DNA of 64,000 nucleotides from Phytoseiulus persimilis (taxonomy: Eukaryota > Arthropoda > Arachnida > Mesostigmata > Phytoseiidae), in assembly GCA_037576195.1 (NCBI GenBank), contig CM075103.1, forward strand, positions 6,696,001 to 6,760,000, in the 5' to 3' direction. Each line of letters opens with the position of its first letter. Positions within the stretch are counted from its first letter, which is position 1. Shown in pieces: positions 28,101 to 38,300 of the stretch. The position numbers were made by a program, and so were the translations under genes. Below the pieces are notes generated by a model, which had not been told where the DNA came from, did no database searches, and saw only the letters and a program-made list of their open reading frames with translations.

Positions 28101-29498
28101 GGTCTCGCAGGTCGTTACGCTTCGAGCCGGAGTTCGATTCTCGATGCGCGAGACTTCTTCCCATGGCGATATAGCTACTCTGTATGCCTCCGGAGTGGAG
28201 GCATGTGAGGATGTTTGATTACGACGAAACGATCTGGATCGGTGTCCACAAAGCCTTGCGCAATCGTGACAACCTCATTGACTAACTCATCGGCTTGCCA
28301 GTCAGCCGAGCCGGGCCAAGTACTTCTACGATTAGTAGTTACGCAAGCTCTTGAGGCACTCGCCTTTCCGTAATCAGCATAGCTTCACATCGCTCTCGAC
28401 GCCACGAAGACCGACTGTATCGACGAGAAGAATGGAATTCGGAGCTGAAGGACAATGTGTTTGAATGAACCAACTTTATCCGGCCGGGATTAGACATTGG
28501 GGATCGATAGTCATGGCAAACAATTGGCATCGATCTCTTGCAGATTTCGCAGAATAAACAACCGCGGCAACGGCGATACGTCGGCCCAAACTCTGATCGA
28601 ATTCTATTCCGCCAATCCAACTCCTCGGAGATAGGGAGAAATTTAGGGCTCCTCGAGCAGAAGGTAGACGGCTCTTCCGAGTACACGGCGCCCAGTCCGA
28701 AGCCCCCGCCAGACTTTTTCTGTGGTCATACTTCAAAGTTGGCTTTCTGGCTGACTCGAGCCCTTTTTGTCTGATAAGAATGTTCAACCGCTCCGCGTGA
28801 AGCTCTCGGCGCTTGCTCGTTCACTCTCGGAGCGGAGATAAGACCGCACGCGACAAATTCCAATTTTATCTCGAAATCCGCCGCAAGCGCGGAGATACTC
28901 AAGCGTTGGCCGCCCGCTCGTCGACCCGCCCGCCGGCTTGCTCAGACACTCGCTCTCCATCTACCGCTCGTCGAGAGCCGTTCGTGTTTGACAAGGAGCT
29001 GATCACAAGATTGCGGAGTTCGAACTCCGAGAGGAGCGCGAAGTTCTCATCGGATTCGCCAGTGCTCACCGCACGCGCGTTCCTCGATAAGTCAAAGGTG
29101 ATTTTCGCTGTCAGCGGAGAGTCGTTCGAGACTCGAGCTCCGTCGTGAACAGAGCGCTGAAGACACACGCGAACCCACCTGAACGTCAGAATCGTGAGCG
29201 GTCGGAAACTTTTGTGCGACTCTGGACTTGACATCGGGGTTCCCCAGAAATCGTTCGTCCACAGCGAGTACCAGTCCACCCACACACCGGGTTTGCTGTT
29301 GACAACGTCAGGGTTCCTGACGATGGCAACGATGTCGTCATGTACGAGTTCACCGACGAGAGCCGCGTTCGGCGACCACCAACCGAAACCGTCGAAACAG
29401 AAACACAGAAACGTCACACTCGCAGCCGCGGCAACGCAGCACACCCGGTCCCTCCATGGCGAGGGTTTTGGGTGGAAGAGCCGCATCGTTCTGTGCAT
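1038..29498 (-). CDS. TMTC1: TMTC1-like protein O-mannosyltransferase, whole gene span in window (7 exons, 3' end missing)
   Basis: Multi-exon minus-strand gene. The joined coding sequence is exons 29179-29498, 10049-10244, 8354-8655, 6767-6836, 6560-6663, 1289-1921 and 1038-1151: 1,739 nt, 579 codons plus two bases, with every splice junction phase-compatible. The product reads as the multipass membrane half of a TMTC protein: a luminal acidic HDD motif (residues 53-55), [15 protein letters not shown] (95-109), HPIHSEAV, the DUF1736 core with DNPAS and SYDWQMGS, the signature [17 protein letters not shown] (about 468-484), and then a first TPR unit. Known of the family: TMTC1-4 are ER membrane proteins that O-mannosylate cadherin-type substrates. 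TMTC1 is preferred over TMTC2-4 because [21 protein letters not shown] and [12 protein letters not shown]...HYNYAN match TMTC1 best from memory; no alignment was run. The remaining TPR repeats lie beyond the left edge. Possible N-glycosylation sites are N124, N208 and N309. Confidence 0.93.
1289..1921 (-). CDS. TMTC1: TMTC1 exon 6 (DUF1736 core and last membrane helices)
   Basis: 633 nt, residues 332-541 with split codons at both ends. In order: [12 protein letters not shown] (332-343), the loop [10 protein letters not shown] (about 353-362), the helix after WDVRNLAT, a Ser/Asp/Glu-rich stretch (about 402-441), a helix with [11 protein letters not shown], the signature [17 protein letters not shown] (468-484), and a final hydrophobic helix ([11 protein letters not shown]) followed by [16 protein letters not shown]. 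The last block leads into the TPR region in TMTC1. The acceptor is GTTGCAG and the donor GTGAGT (1288-1283). A TGA directly after the last Glu codon explains why the open frame stops at the intron. Confidence 0.96.
1922..6559 (-). other. TMTC1 intron 5 (4.6 kb)
   Basis: 4,638 bp, GTGAGT donor and GTTGCAG acceptor. CpG-rich and purine/pyrimidine-skewed in places. It holds a perfect (GGCA)n microsatellite (3429-3450). Many overlapping open frames of 60-180 codons on both strands (for example 3541-4011 and 4856-5401, minus) show no recognisable domain or splice context. No gene is called here. Confidence 0.8.
3429..3450. repeat. (GGCA)n microsatellite
   Basis: About 5.5 perfect tetranucleotide units in TMTC1 intron 5, running into a GC-rich purine stretch. 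Shorter versions of the same unit occur at 264-275 and 7636-7649 in neighbouring introns. Confidence 0.9.
6560..6663 (-). CDS. TMTC1: TMTC1 exon 5 (DNPAS, start of DUF1736)
   Basis: 104 nt, residues 297-330 plus two bases. The acceptor is ACTTCCAG and the donor GTGAGT (6559-6554). It encodes a hydrophobic start ([10 protein letters not shown]), then [19 protein letters not shown]...DNPA is the hallmark opening of the TMTC DUF1736 region, and the NGT is a potential glycosylation site (N309). It joins exon 6 as Arg-Thr-Leu-Thr-Tyr-Ser-Tyr-Leu, matching the family R-x-LTYSYL pattern. The intron to exon 4 is only 103 bp (6664-6766). Confidence 0.92.
6767..6836 (-). CDS. TMTC1: TMTC1 exon 4 (70-nt short exon)
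   Basis: Found by looking for a piece linking exon 3 (phase 2) to exon 5 (phase 0). The acceptor TTGATTCCAG precedes 6836 and the donor GTATGT follows 6767. The first base completes a Cys codon. The remaining 23 codons encode a short stretch ending FTSCFT (to residue 296), placed just before the hydrophobic run into DUF1736. Sequence conservation here is low across the family, so the call rests on splice sites, phase and position rather than on motif identity. Confidence 0.75.
6837..8353 (-). other. TMTC1 intron 3
   Basis: 1,517 bp between GTAAGA and TTGATTCCAG. Apart from a short GGCA-type run (7636-7649) I see nothing recognisable. Plus-strand open frames such as 7697-8158 look like chance. 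Confidence 0.8.
8354..8655 (-). CDS. TMTC1: TMTC1 exon 3 (VGRADLL / KEQGITVLG exon)
   Basis: 302 nt, residues 173-272 plus two bases. It opens directly after TTTCCAG with [16 protein letters not shown], the family's conserved GRAD motif. It then runs through a hydrophobic helix, a variable loop with an NET glycosylation sequon (N208), and [19 protein letters not shown], the KE(Q/T)GIT motif of TMTC proteins. It ends in phase 2 (AAA TG) before a GTAAGA donor at 8353-8348. Both ends agree with the neighbouring exons. Confidence 0.95.
8656..10048 (-). other. TMTC1 intron 2
   Basis: 1,393 bp, GTAAGA donor and TTTCCAG acceptor. It contains a T12 tract (9463-9474) in plus orientation, which is A-rich on the sense strand, and a GAC/GAA-rich patch near 9559-9582. 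A 240-codon minus-strand open frame (9018-9740) crosses it but is Arg/Ser-rich, has no recognisable domain, and would have to be retained intron, so I treat it as chance. Confidence 0.85.
10049..10244 (-). CDS. TMTC1: TMTC1 exon 2 (HPIHSEA exon)
   Basis: 196 nt, residues 107-172. The acceptor TAATTGCAG lies just upstream of 10244. The first base completes the Arg codon split by intron 1, giving [10 protein letters not shown] across the junction, a strongly conserved TMTC block. The exon carries two hydrophobic segments, [16 protein letters not shown] and [11 protein letters not shown]. It ends with HPIHSEA, the conserved loop before the next helix. The donor is GTAAGA at 10048-10043, phase 0. 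Confidence 0.93.
12816..12902. repeat. CT-rich low-complexity tract
   Basis: About 87 bp of interrupted (CT)n and CTCC motifs in TMTC1 intron 1. On the TMTC1 sense strand this reads as a GA-rich tract, so it is not a polypyrimidine splice signal for that gene. Confidence 0.8.
24146..24162. repeat. G17 homopolymer tract
   Basis: Seventeen consecutive G on the plus strand inside TMTC1 intron 1, preceded by AGGGA and followed by TGGCGGGC. It resembles the G tracts found in transposon ends elsewhere in this window, but no terminal repeat was identified here. Confidence 0.85.
29179..29498 (-). CDS. TMTC1: TMTC1 exon 1: N-terminus, first membrane helix, luminal HDD motif
   Basis: First recognisable coding exon, residues 1-106 plus two bases. 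The chosen ATG (29498) begins [11 protein letters not shown] second ATG four codons on (29486) has the better context, with A at -3, and may be the real start. The open frame extends upstream only to a GTG at 29543 with an in-frame TGA just before it. Hydrophobic residues about 18-36 form the first membrane segment or signal anchor. The acidic HDD motif (53-55) sits in the first luminal loop, as expected of the GT-C glycosyltransferase fold. The exon ends TTC AG followed by a GTGGGT donor (29178-29173), a phase-2 junction that rejoins as Arg. An additional 5' untranslated exon further right cannot be excluded. Confidence 0.85.
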
Positions 29499-30312
29499 GC
29501 GGGATTCAGTCACTGGCTGAATGGCAGGAACTCTCCAGCCCACCTTTCACCAACACGGCCACCACGAGCAGCGGGAAGAGCACAACTCGAGAGCATGAGA
29601 AGAGCTTAACGCTGGGGCCGCACATCCTCCCTCGTCGAAGTGTGGACCGCATCTGAGCGGAGAGCTCAGCCCGCGACCGAGTCCTCGTCTGCGGCCGAAA
29701 GAGGAAGCTCCGGCGCTGGAGTCGGCCCCCGCGCATGCTCTGCGTGCTTCCCGCCAAAAGGTACGTTGCCGCCGCCGGCACAACGGCCTGCGCCTCCGTG
29801 CCGGTGGTCGAGTGTACGCGCTCATATCGAAGCGAACGGAAAATCAAAAGCAGCGTTTCCTGAGGACCTTCCCCTCTCGACACCCTCAGGAGCCTCAGGA
29901 ACTCCTTGCCTCCCATGACCCCCTGCCCCCCTTCGCCAGCGATCACCTGGGAATCAACATAAGCGCATTGTAATGACCTATGAAGGCGTTATTCATTGTA
30001 TTCGACGCCCACTCGTCGAAGGAACCGTAGCCCGATCGTATGGAAAGGACTGGGAGTCTCGCGCTCCTCGGTGCGTAACAGCGAGCGGCCCAACGTGCGT
30101 TGAACTCCGACCAGCGAAGGGACCCGCAAGTGATTAGGCGAGAGAGATAGACGAAGTAATGCTCCAACCGTGGGATGATATCGGGGAGCTGATTCGGATC
30201 AGGCATGTATGGCGTTTCTCGAGAGAGAGAGAGACAGGGAGAGAAGAGGCGACCACATTCCTCCTGAGTTAGTTTCGACGCATTAGGTCGTTCGATCTCC
30301 GACAACAACCAC
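29499..30312. other. Region upstream of TMTC1, no gene
   Basis: Sequence 5' of the TMTC1 start codon. It is CpG-rich and should contain the promoter or a 5' untranslated exon, but I see no convincing TATA box or initiator. Overlapping open frames (for example 29506-29946, minus) lack recognisable domains. Confidence 0.5.
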
Positions 30313-30604
30313 CTCGGCGCCAGGATCGACCTCTGTCTATTCTACCGATACTTCCATGGAAGATGTTCAACTGAAATCTCTTCCTTCCCTTTTCGGCTCC
30401 GTCCTAGTGGCCAGACGTACTGCCGAAAAAGACCCCTATTCTGTCCAATTATTCACCAATTGTTCTGCTCAGTTCGACTCTACCTTCTTCCCTCGCAGAT
30501 CTCGCCTTTGGAATGTCCCTCCCTCTCAAACCTTCCCTTCAACCTACGATCCCAAACTCTTCCGAACTTCTATCCTCTCGCATCTTCCAGATAATGAGCC
30601 ATAG
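30313..30604 (+). mobile_element. Degenerate non-LTR retrotransposon fragment: C-terminal end of reverse transcriptase ORF
   Basis: Two plus-strand frames separated by one frameshift read as the tail of a LINE-type ORF2. The first (about 30313-30412) contains RIDLCLFYRYFHGRC, matching the 'RR..LC.FYK..HG' block. The second (about 30420 to the TAG at 30602-30604) contains FDSTFFPRRSRLWNVPPS followed by TYDPKLFRTSILSHL, the usual '(S/T)FFPR...LWN.LP....P..YDL..FK..V..HL' ending of Jockey/CR1/RTE-like elements. Upstream RT motifs are absent, so this is a 5'-truncated, frameshifted dead copy. The clade cannot be settled by eye. Confidence 0.75.
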
Positions 30605-32315
30605 AGTTGTTTAGTGGGTATTATCCAAACGAGCCGTTCGTAAATGCATTTTTTCCCTATTGCTCTTCCATTTCCTCCCGTTCTCATTTTTCCCCGCACT
30701 CGCAGCTCGTTTTGTGTACCATAGGGTCTACCATTTGTGAGTTGTTCAAGAAAAAAAAAGATCGGAATTTTCGCTCCCTTCTCCATGGCTGTATCGGTGT
30801 CGGTGACCTGCCAACGGGAATCGCGCCATTTTGTGTGTCTGACACGTTTTAAAAGATCCGCAGAACATTCAGGCACCCTTCCATTCCAACGAATTCTGAT
30901 TCTTGGTCAATGAGACTGGCCCAGGATGAACTCGTCCTCCGTTGAGCTGTGCGCAACAAATCCATAAATGTGAGGGTCGATCAATCATTGCTCAACGGTT
31001 CCCAACATTATTGTGTGCGGATCAATTCGATTCGAAATTGATTGACTCTCTTATTCATGAAGTCTTCCGTTTGCTCCCCGATCTGTTCCACAAGCCTCCC
31101 GAAGGAACTTCTCCGTGGAAAATTTCGAGGATTGCTCAGCTCGAGATGTGTCGCTCGTCAGAGTCCATGTGTGATTACCAAATCTGGGTCTTCGGGTGAC
31201 TTTTCGGAATCATCGCCCCCTTGGAATGGATCCATCCAGGCGATTCATGGAATAATTTCGGAAACTCATCCGCGTTTTGAGGCTCTAGTAATTGCCCAGA
31301 GCTCGCGCGTTTAACGAACCCTTTCCCGGGAGACAGAAGCTTTGCAGAAACGGGCTGAGCTCGAGACGCGCATGGTTCAATGAATCGTCAGCGAAGATGA
31401 CCGTTTGAAGATTTGTATCACGCAGAGGATTCGCTTCGTTTCCCATTCCTTGAACCCAGAAACCGCCACGTCGTGGAAAAAAGGTTCGTGTTTGCTCGTC
31501 TCTGCGCAAGATGAACACAGCCCAGCATTGCTGAGCTTGAGTAGAACTAAAGACCTCGCATGTTAAGGGTCTCCGATTAAGAAACGCCGCTCCGTTTATA
31601 TCGGGATCCGAAAATGGAATAGGTGTTCAGAGATGTCGACGTGCATCCTGAGAGATCCTCATCGGAATGCTCATCGTCGATGCAGCCTCTCCGGTGACAG
31701 CCATCGTCCTACCTATGCTTCCATACAATGGACTCCTGTGATGATGCGTCCATCAACACTCATTTTGGATTGTTGTCGTTTCCAGCAATCAACAACAACG
31801 TACTCCACAGAACAACGAGCAGCGACAGAGTGCGAGGCAGCGAAGATTGTCGCATCCTGCGAAGCAGCAGAAGCGAATCAGAGAGAAAAGCGACAAAGCG
31901 TCTTAGTCGCACTCGCTAGGGGGCCGACGAGAGAGGCAAACGATCATGCTTGTCACAACGAGACGTCCTGTCTTAAATGGGATTGTGTTCTTGCCTGCCT
32001 TCCTGCAAGCCAGCTTCCCTGCTTGACGTTTCTCCTAGCCTTCGTGCAGTAGTACCGCTCCCCGCTACCGTCCTATCTGCCTTTGTCGTACTGCCACTTT
32101 CCGGTCGGTAGGGGTTGGTGCTTGTCTCGTTTATTTCCCCTCCCCTCCTCCCGCTTTCCGGGCTCCTACTTGCTTCCGACCTCGCTTGACTCACTTGTTC
32201 AGTTTCAGGACAGTTTCTGAGTGAGTGAGCAGCAAATCGAAAAAGACACCCGCATTCACATTCAGCGCGTGAGATGCACGAAGGAAAAGTCGGCAGCTCG
32301 GGAACGAGCGAAGGA

Positions 32316-32331
32316 ACAGACAGACAGACAG
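32316..32331. repeat. (CAGA)n short microsatellite
   Basis: Four units of CAGA followed by degenerate CAGG/CAGA copies to about 32350. Confidence 0.8.
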
Positions 32332-35300
32332 GCACGCAGGCCGACAGACAGAGCCGGGGGGGTGGACAAGCGCAGAGACAGACAGCCGGGATTCACACGT
32401 CATTCGGTGGCACAAATGCATATCACAAGGGAAACCTATACGATGTAGTCATGAGCGATGGATTAAATGGAGCGAAGTGCGCTAGCTCACAGCGTTGGAC
32501 AGATCAGCGACGGAATAGAGCTCTCGCTGTTCCCTCGAATGCGGGATTATCTCCGCCGAAAGCGCTACATTCCCAACCAAGTGTGTTGAATAACTCATCC
32601 AGCGGATCAAAACTTCAAAAACGGCTTGGGCCTTATCCGATTCCCCGTCCTTCGACACAACGGCCTCGCTCAGAAAACATACCTCGAGACTACGGACCCG
32701 GATTTTCCTCATCGAGCACAGCAACACGGAGCATTGTTCGAAGCAGTATCAGCACAATATTTCCCGTTGAGACTTTTGTCATGCAGAATTCATCATCTTC
32801 CGAGCGAATAACAAAACATCACCCTCAATCATGGTCGCTCGACAAATTCGAAGGATAACTCCATCCTGATCGCGTGTTTGCGAAACAGTCGTAAGAATGT
32901 AAACGCTGACCAGAGCTCCCCATCGATCCGACTCAACGCTCGATTCTTCAATCACGCGGATCGATGGAGTTGCTGCCTAACAGTTATTACGGAGGTTTTC
33001 GGCCGGAGTTACGCAGTGTCCGTCCTTGGGCCCGCAGACGACAGGCTGAGTTGTTGAAATCATCGATCGCAATCAAGGCGCGCGAGTCCTGTTTTCCGTA
33101 CTCGTCCAGGACAGCGGCTTAGTGTTATTGCTCTTCGATAGACTTGAATATTCAGAGGAGGCCGTGTTCCTACTTGAATTAAATGCGCGTTGAACCAACG
33201 GTCGAAGGGGTGAGTCAAAGAATCCACGTCTCGATGGAACGAACTCATCCAGAAGGTTCATACGGGCATTGGTAACCAACGTATGACGAGCTCGCATGGC
33301 TTCGGACTGCTGATATGAGGGTGGGAGTCTGCTGGGCTCCAACTCCGACAGTTTGGTTTGCTGCATTTACGTGGCGATGTCTATGTCAGTGAAAGTGATT
33401 TTTTATTCACGACAAGTCGTGGAAACGCTGCGGTGTGAGCTCCGAAGTTTATGAGGTAACTATTAGAATCGCGATGTGAATTTTTGATCAGGTAATCTCC
33501 GCTGTCTGGCTCTGACTGTGTCTTCCGCTGACTGTCCGCGTGCCTGGCCGAGGAGCACGAATAGTGATGGCAGAGAGGGATACGTGTGCCGATGGGAAGC
33601 CGCGTTGGTTTGTACATCACGCCCTCATACAAAGACTCAACATCCTGCGGAAACAGAGTTCGCCACCTGTGTTCTGTTTCCACTCATCCCGGGACAAGTT
33701 TGGGCGTGTTCCATTGAGGTTCACTGTTGGCTGTTTCCTGGATGACGAGCGATATTCGAATCGCACCGACCAGCGGGCTGCGAGCGGTTTGCAGCAGCCG
33801 TCGACCCATGAGCGGTTTGAGAAGAAGTTGAGCGAGGCGGACATTCTTGAGTGTGCTTTCCAATTACTCGATGAGTTAGTTCGTACCCGGGGCACGCTCC
33901 AGACATGACAGTTTCGTGAGCACTGGTTGAGATGTGGCAAACGCTGATTTGAAGTGACTCAGATCCTGGGCGAGTTGGTAATTCCCACCCCTATCGAATG
34001 CCCAGACTAGTGGGAACGACTTCAAGTTGAGATCCACAGGCTTAAAGTGTCAGACGCCTTCATTCGAGAAGGATCTGCGAGCGCGGCTTCATCAACTCAA
34101 GGAATCACAGCGCCGTAACCAGTAGCTGCACGGGCTCACCTCAAGTCACGTGGGACCGACCACGCACGGATGTTGCCACTGGCGGCGATGGCAGTCCTTG
34201 CGGGGAGAGAATGGGGAACGCTGTGCGAGAGGTGCGGGTGATGGTTGTGACCAGCGAGCACCCGACGAGCGTGACAGCCGAGGGAGCAGACAGAGCGGCC
34301 CAACGAACCGAGATGGAACTTATCCAGATCATGAAACGAATTTCGGAGGAAAGAATCCCTGTTTGTGGCTTGTAGGTTTCGCACTGCATATCGAGGACAC
34401 AAGTAGAACGATGTTGGCAGTTATACTCAAAACTTGGGAGGCATTGCCTCTTTATACGTCCTTCCCTGTACGTCGATGTGAGAGACTCCACCACCGATGA
34501 TCAACCCGAAGGGAGAGACCGTCGGTAGGGGCAGAGGCTGCCCCAAACTCGGCTTTACCATCTCAGCTTGACTCTTCCCGCCCAGGAGTTGAAGTGAGTT
34601 CGGGGAGCCGCGCGGAAAATGGAACTGAGGTGCGTAGAATGGGATCGCTGATCGGAGTCGAAAAGAGCTTCATTTCGATCGTCTGACTCACAGCTCCTCC
34701 GGTTTTCTGTTATTCTTCGCCTAGGCAGGAAGGCTCAGGCTTCCACAGATTGCCTAGACAGTTGTTTCAACATGGAATCCGCGGAAAACAGGGAGCTCCT
34801 CCCTCCCCTTCTGCTCCTTGACGACTTCGCGGAAGCCGCCTCTCCAAACTCCCTAAATTGGAAAAGCCATCTAGCTGACTGAACGTGCGCACGCCGAGAT
34901 CACTGAGTTCTCCTGAGCGGCGTCTACGGATATTCCCGCGTAGCGGAAAAGGCCCTCGAGTGTTCCACTCCTTCCTCATCTTGGCTCCTACTGTGGAGTC
35001 TCATCTTGAGCCGTGATAGAAATATATTGTCTTACCAACTCAATACAGAGTATAACCTTGGATGTTCGGATCCGGGCCCCCCCATTCCGATTTCGCACTG
35101 AGTCCCATCTCTGATGAGGGGGAACTGCTCCCTGGGACTTTTCGCTCTGGGCGACGTTCTCGCAGCGCGCGATTCATAAAACGTTCATGTTCTACATTTG
35201 TTCGTTGCAGGCCGAGCAAAGAGTTCCGTCATCCAACTGGAGCTGCGTTCACCTCGTTGGAGTACTCTTCCGACCACCCCAGGAGGGCACGCGAGGGAAT

Positions 35301-38300
35301 CACAGCTTCAGAATGTGTGCACTTTTTCACCTAAACGCTTGGGTCTCTCAATACTCAATCGAAGAGCATTCCTTGCCTTGCCATTGGGAGTTTTTAGGCA
35401 GAGTAATTTCCGGTTGCTCATAAAAACTCCTCAACAAATGGCTTTGGCTGCGGCAGTGAAGCCTGTTTCTGCAGCAGCAATCGCAGAAACAAACTCCCTA
35501 AGAAACGAAGGAACGCTGGTTGCACAGCCAGCTCCTACGGCAACGCGCTGATTCCCCCGCCACGTGGGTTTTCAGGACAATACGATGCATCCATGGTGGG
35601 TTTTGCGCGGGTCGCTAATCGATCAAGGGCGCATAAGTTTGCTGACTCCATGAGGTCCCATCGTCTCTTGCTGGAACATTCCTCAAGTCGAATCTGCTCT
35701 TTCGAAAGCGTCGATCTACCGACGTCACTCTTTGGTTGGGAGCTTCAGTGGAAAGTCGGCGCTCACCGAAAAGTTACCGCCTTGAAGAAACGTTGCCTTC
35801 AGGCCAGGCTGAGCCGCCCGCCAGAATTTCGCCGCCTCGGGCGATAGCGTAGTTTAGCTACGAATATCCCGAGAATTCCCGCAAAGGTGAGGATCTTGAG
35901 TAGAAACGATCGAGCTCTGAGCAGCGGAGTTCGTGACTACAGTGAAAGACGCCCGGTTTCTCCGCACAGGATCTCGACCGTGGAACGATCTTCGAGCGGA
36001 GGACCCGAGGTCGTTTGCCCGAAAAGTGTCACCATGAGAACGTCGGGGACGATCTGGATTCGGCGCTCAGAATTCCCAATGCCTCATCGTATAGAATAGA
36101 TCGATTACTCCCCGCACAAGCAGGAGAATTTCTACATCGACTATTCGATCTTCTCAACAGAGGGAAATGCCATTCCAGAAAGATCTGTGCCTTCCGGAAC
36201 CTACTCCACGCTGTGTTCAGAGACAAGCCCACTGTCACGTCGACGACAGTTGCCCAAACTAGGAAGTGCTGGACTAGTTGCCTTGACTATGACTCGCCCA
36301 CTTGGACATTGCTCGTCACAGGCATTCTTGGTGGGTACGACGATGATGATGATGAGCTTTGATGACGGCGCAATTTTAATACTGAATCGTCTCTTGGGTG
36401 GTCACATAATTGCAATCTCCAACTCAAGCGGCGGGTCGCGAGCGCGATTCCCGGGGATCTGGTAGCGGAGACCGACTCCTCCAATTATTGTTCTGGTTCT
36501 GTCGAGGTGAAGAAACCAATGGAACCAGACCCATTTCTGCGACTCAATATCCGAAAGCCTGTATTGCCCCTATTCCCCTAATTCCCAGCCTCTAAGCGGG
36601 GCGCGGGAAACGAGAAATCGAATCATGAGAGGCCGTTCTCGCCGCATCTCTCGAGCTGAAAATTCGAACTCTTTCCCTGGGGCGAACCAAGAAGAAATTC
36701 CTGTTCAAGGACAGGGCCACCATTAGACCTCTCACCCGGGGTCCCAATGCAGGCTAAATAATGTTCCAGCCGCTACGGGTACGCTTCCATCATTCCTCGA
36801 TTCTGGTCATCCGCAAGTTTCCCAAGCTCCCCAGACTTGAGCCAATGGTCGGCTGCGGGGTTGTGGAAAAACTGCCGCCACCAGTGAAAATCGATTTCCC
36901 TGCGTCTGTTACAACCCTCCGCGCGTAAGGGGGGGAGGGGGCGTGAACACATCGGACAGCTTTTTAATTACTGGCTCCTTGACGCTGTTCGTCGTCCTTT
37001 CGTATTCTCCGTTCGAGCCTCTTTTTTCCTCAATTTTCTTTCCTCTCCCGCTCGATGTTTCCGTCGTCGTCGCCGGTTTTCACACTCGTTCCGCTGCTGA
37101 ACTCGCTCGTCGATCCCACAGAGTGCCCCTCGTCAGCGCCATCGACGGGAGGTTGGGGGGCGACCGAAATTTTCGCCACACCTCGTATTAACCCCGCTCG
37201 GGCCTTTGGCGTTGGTCGTAGCCGCCGTAGCCGAGGTAGTGGTACCACAGCCGCTATTGCTTCCGCTGAGGAGAGCTGGCTGGATATCGGAAAACGTTTC
37301 GCGGCTCGTTGCTCCTCCACCTCTGTCGTTTTCACCTTCCCAGGCAGAGATTTGCACCATAGACGAGGGGCATATTTCACGAATGATTTCTTTGGAGAGT
37401 GCACGGAGCTGCCGGGTCGGCGGTCCGAGCTCGATCTCAACCACCCGAAGAACATTTTCCTTCTCCCGTCGCCGCCGATACCGTTATGGCTGGCATCACG
37501 CGCTGACTACACCTACTCGGTTCGTGTTATTCTAGTTCACAGTCTCGGGGAGCCACTCCAGCTTCGAGACGCCAATGGGGTGGCGGGTTGTCTGAGTATC
37601 TGCCTGGGTGCTTGTCAGACGTGGGAGTTAACACGCCTCCTTTGGATCGTCCTGACATCTGCGGTTCTCCCCGAATCCTGCGATTCGTGCTTCGGACCCA
37701 ATCCAGCTGCTGCGGACTCACAATGTTCCGTCGCACCACTTGACACCAGCGCAGATTTTGTCGAATTCTGGCGAACCGTCTGAACCCGAACTTCGAAATG
37801 ATGAACATCGTGGAACCGGCGCTCACACAACCTGAACAAAACCAGAGTGGAGAGGAGGAAACGACCGCGCGGCCCACCGGAACGCTCCCCAGATCTACTC
37901 GACAATCCCGAGTATAGCGGACCATGTTTTTGGTTGCAGGAAAGTCTGCTCCGGAAGTCTAATCCAGGGCTCCGGAGGCTCTCCGCGAGGGAAAACTCGG
38001 AAATGAGAAGTTATGCATCGATGGGTAGATTTAATGTTCTTGCATCGAAGACCTTGCAGAGGACGTCGGTGAATTATTCTAAAAATATCAGCCTCTTTCA
38101 CATCCTCATCGATCATTCCTGACTTCTGGGAATCCACCGTCGTTCCTGAGCGGGCTTTTGGCGGGAGTTAAAATCTCTAGAAATGTTATCACGCACCGGA
38201 TGTAGATGACCATCTTGTTCATATATCGGCTAGAACCCCTCCTCAGGAAGACGATGTCGGTCTGCTCTGCGAACAAATTGGGAACTGAATCTGATGGCGT

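Larger units (their letters stand above)
10245..29178 (-). other. TMTC1 intron 1 (18.9 kb), no gene recognised inside
   Basis: Bounded by a GTGGGT donor and a TAATTGCAG acceptor on the minus strand. It is more than four times longer than any other complete intron seen here. Inside I find only scattered short open frames, a G run (17492-17502), a G17 tract (24146-24162), a TACAGGGTG inverted pair (23876-23910), several short hairpins and degenerate AT-richer patches around 22 kb. The longest open frames (for example 16822-17529 and 17412-17981, plus strand) show no recognisable domain. Its length leaves room for regulatory elements or nested transcripts, but none is visible by eye. Confidence 0.8.

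Noticed and set aside
28130..28142. tRNA-like B box (AGTTCGATTCTC)
   Set aside because: No A box at the right distance upstream and no cloverleaf can be drawn.
29499..29543. Extension of TMTC1 exon 1 to a GTG start at 29543
   Set aside because: GTG is not a usual animal start codon; an ATG lies 15 codons downstream and the extra residues have no family similarity.
37055..37783. 242-codon plus-strand frame with long antisense partners
   Set aside because: CpG-rich region open on several frames; no domain and a Ser/Arg/Pro-rich composition typical of chance frames.
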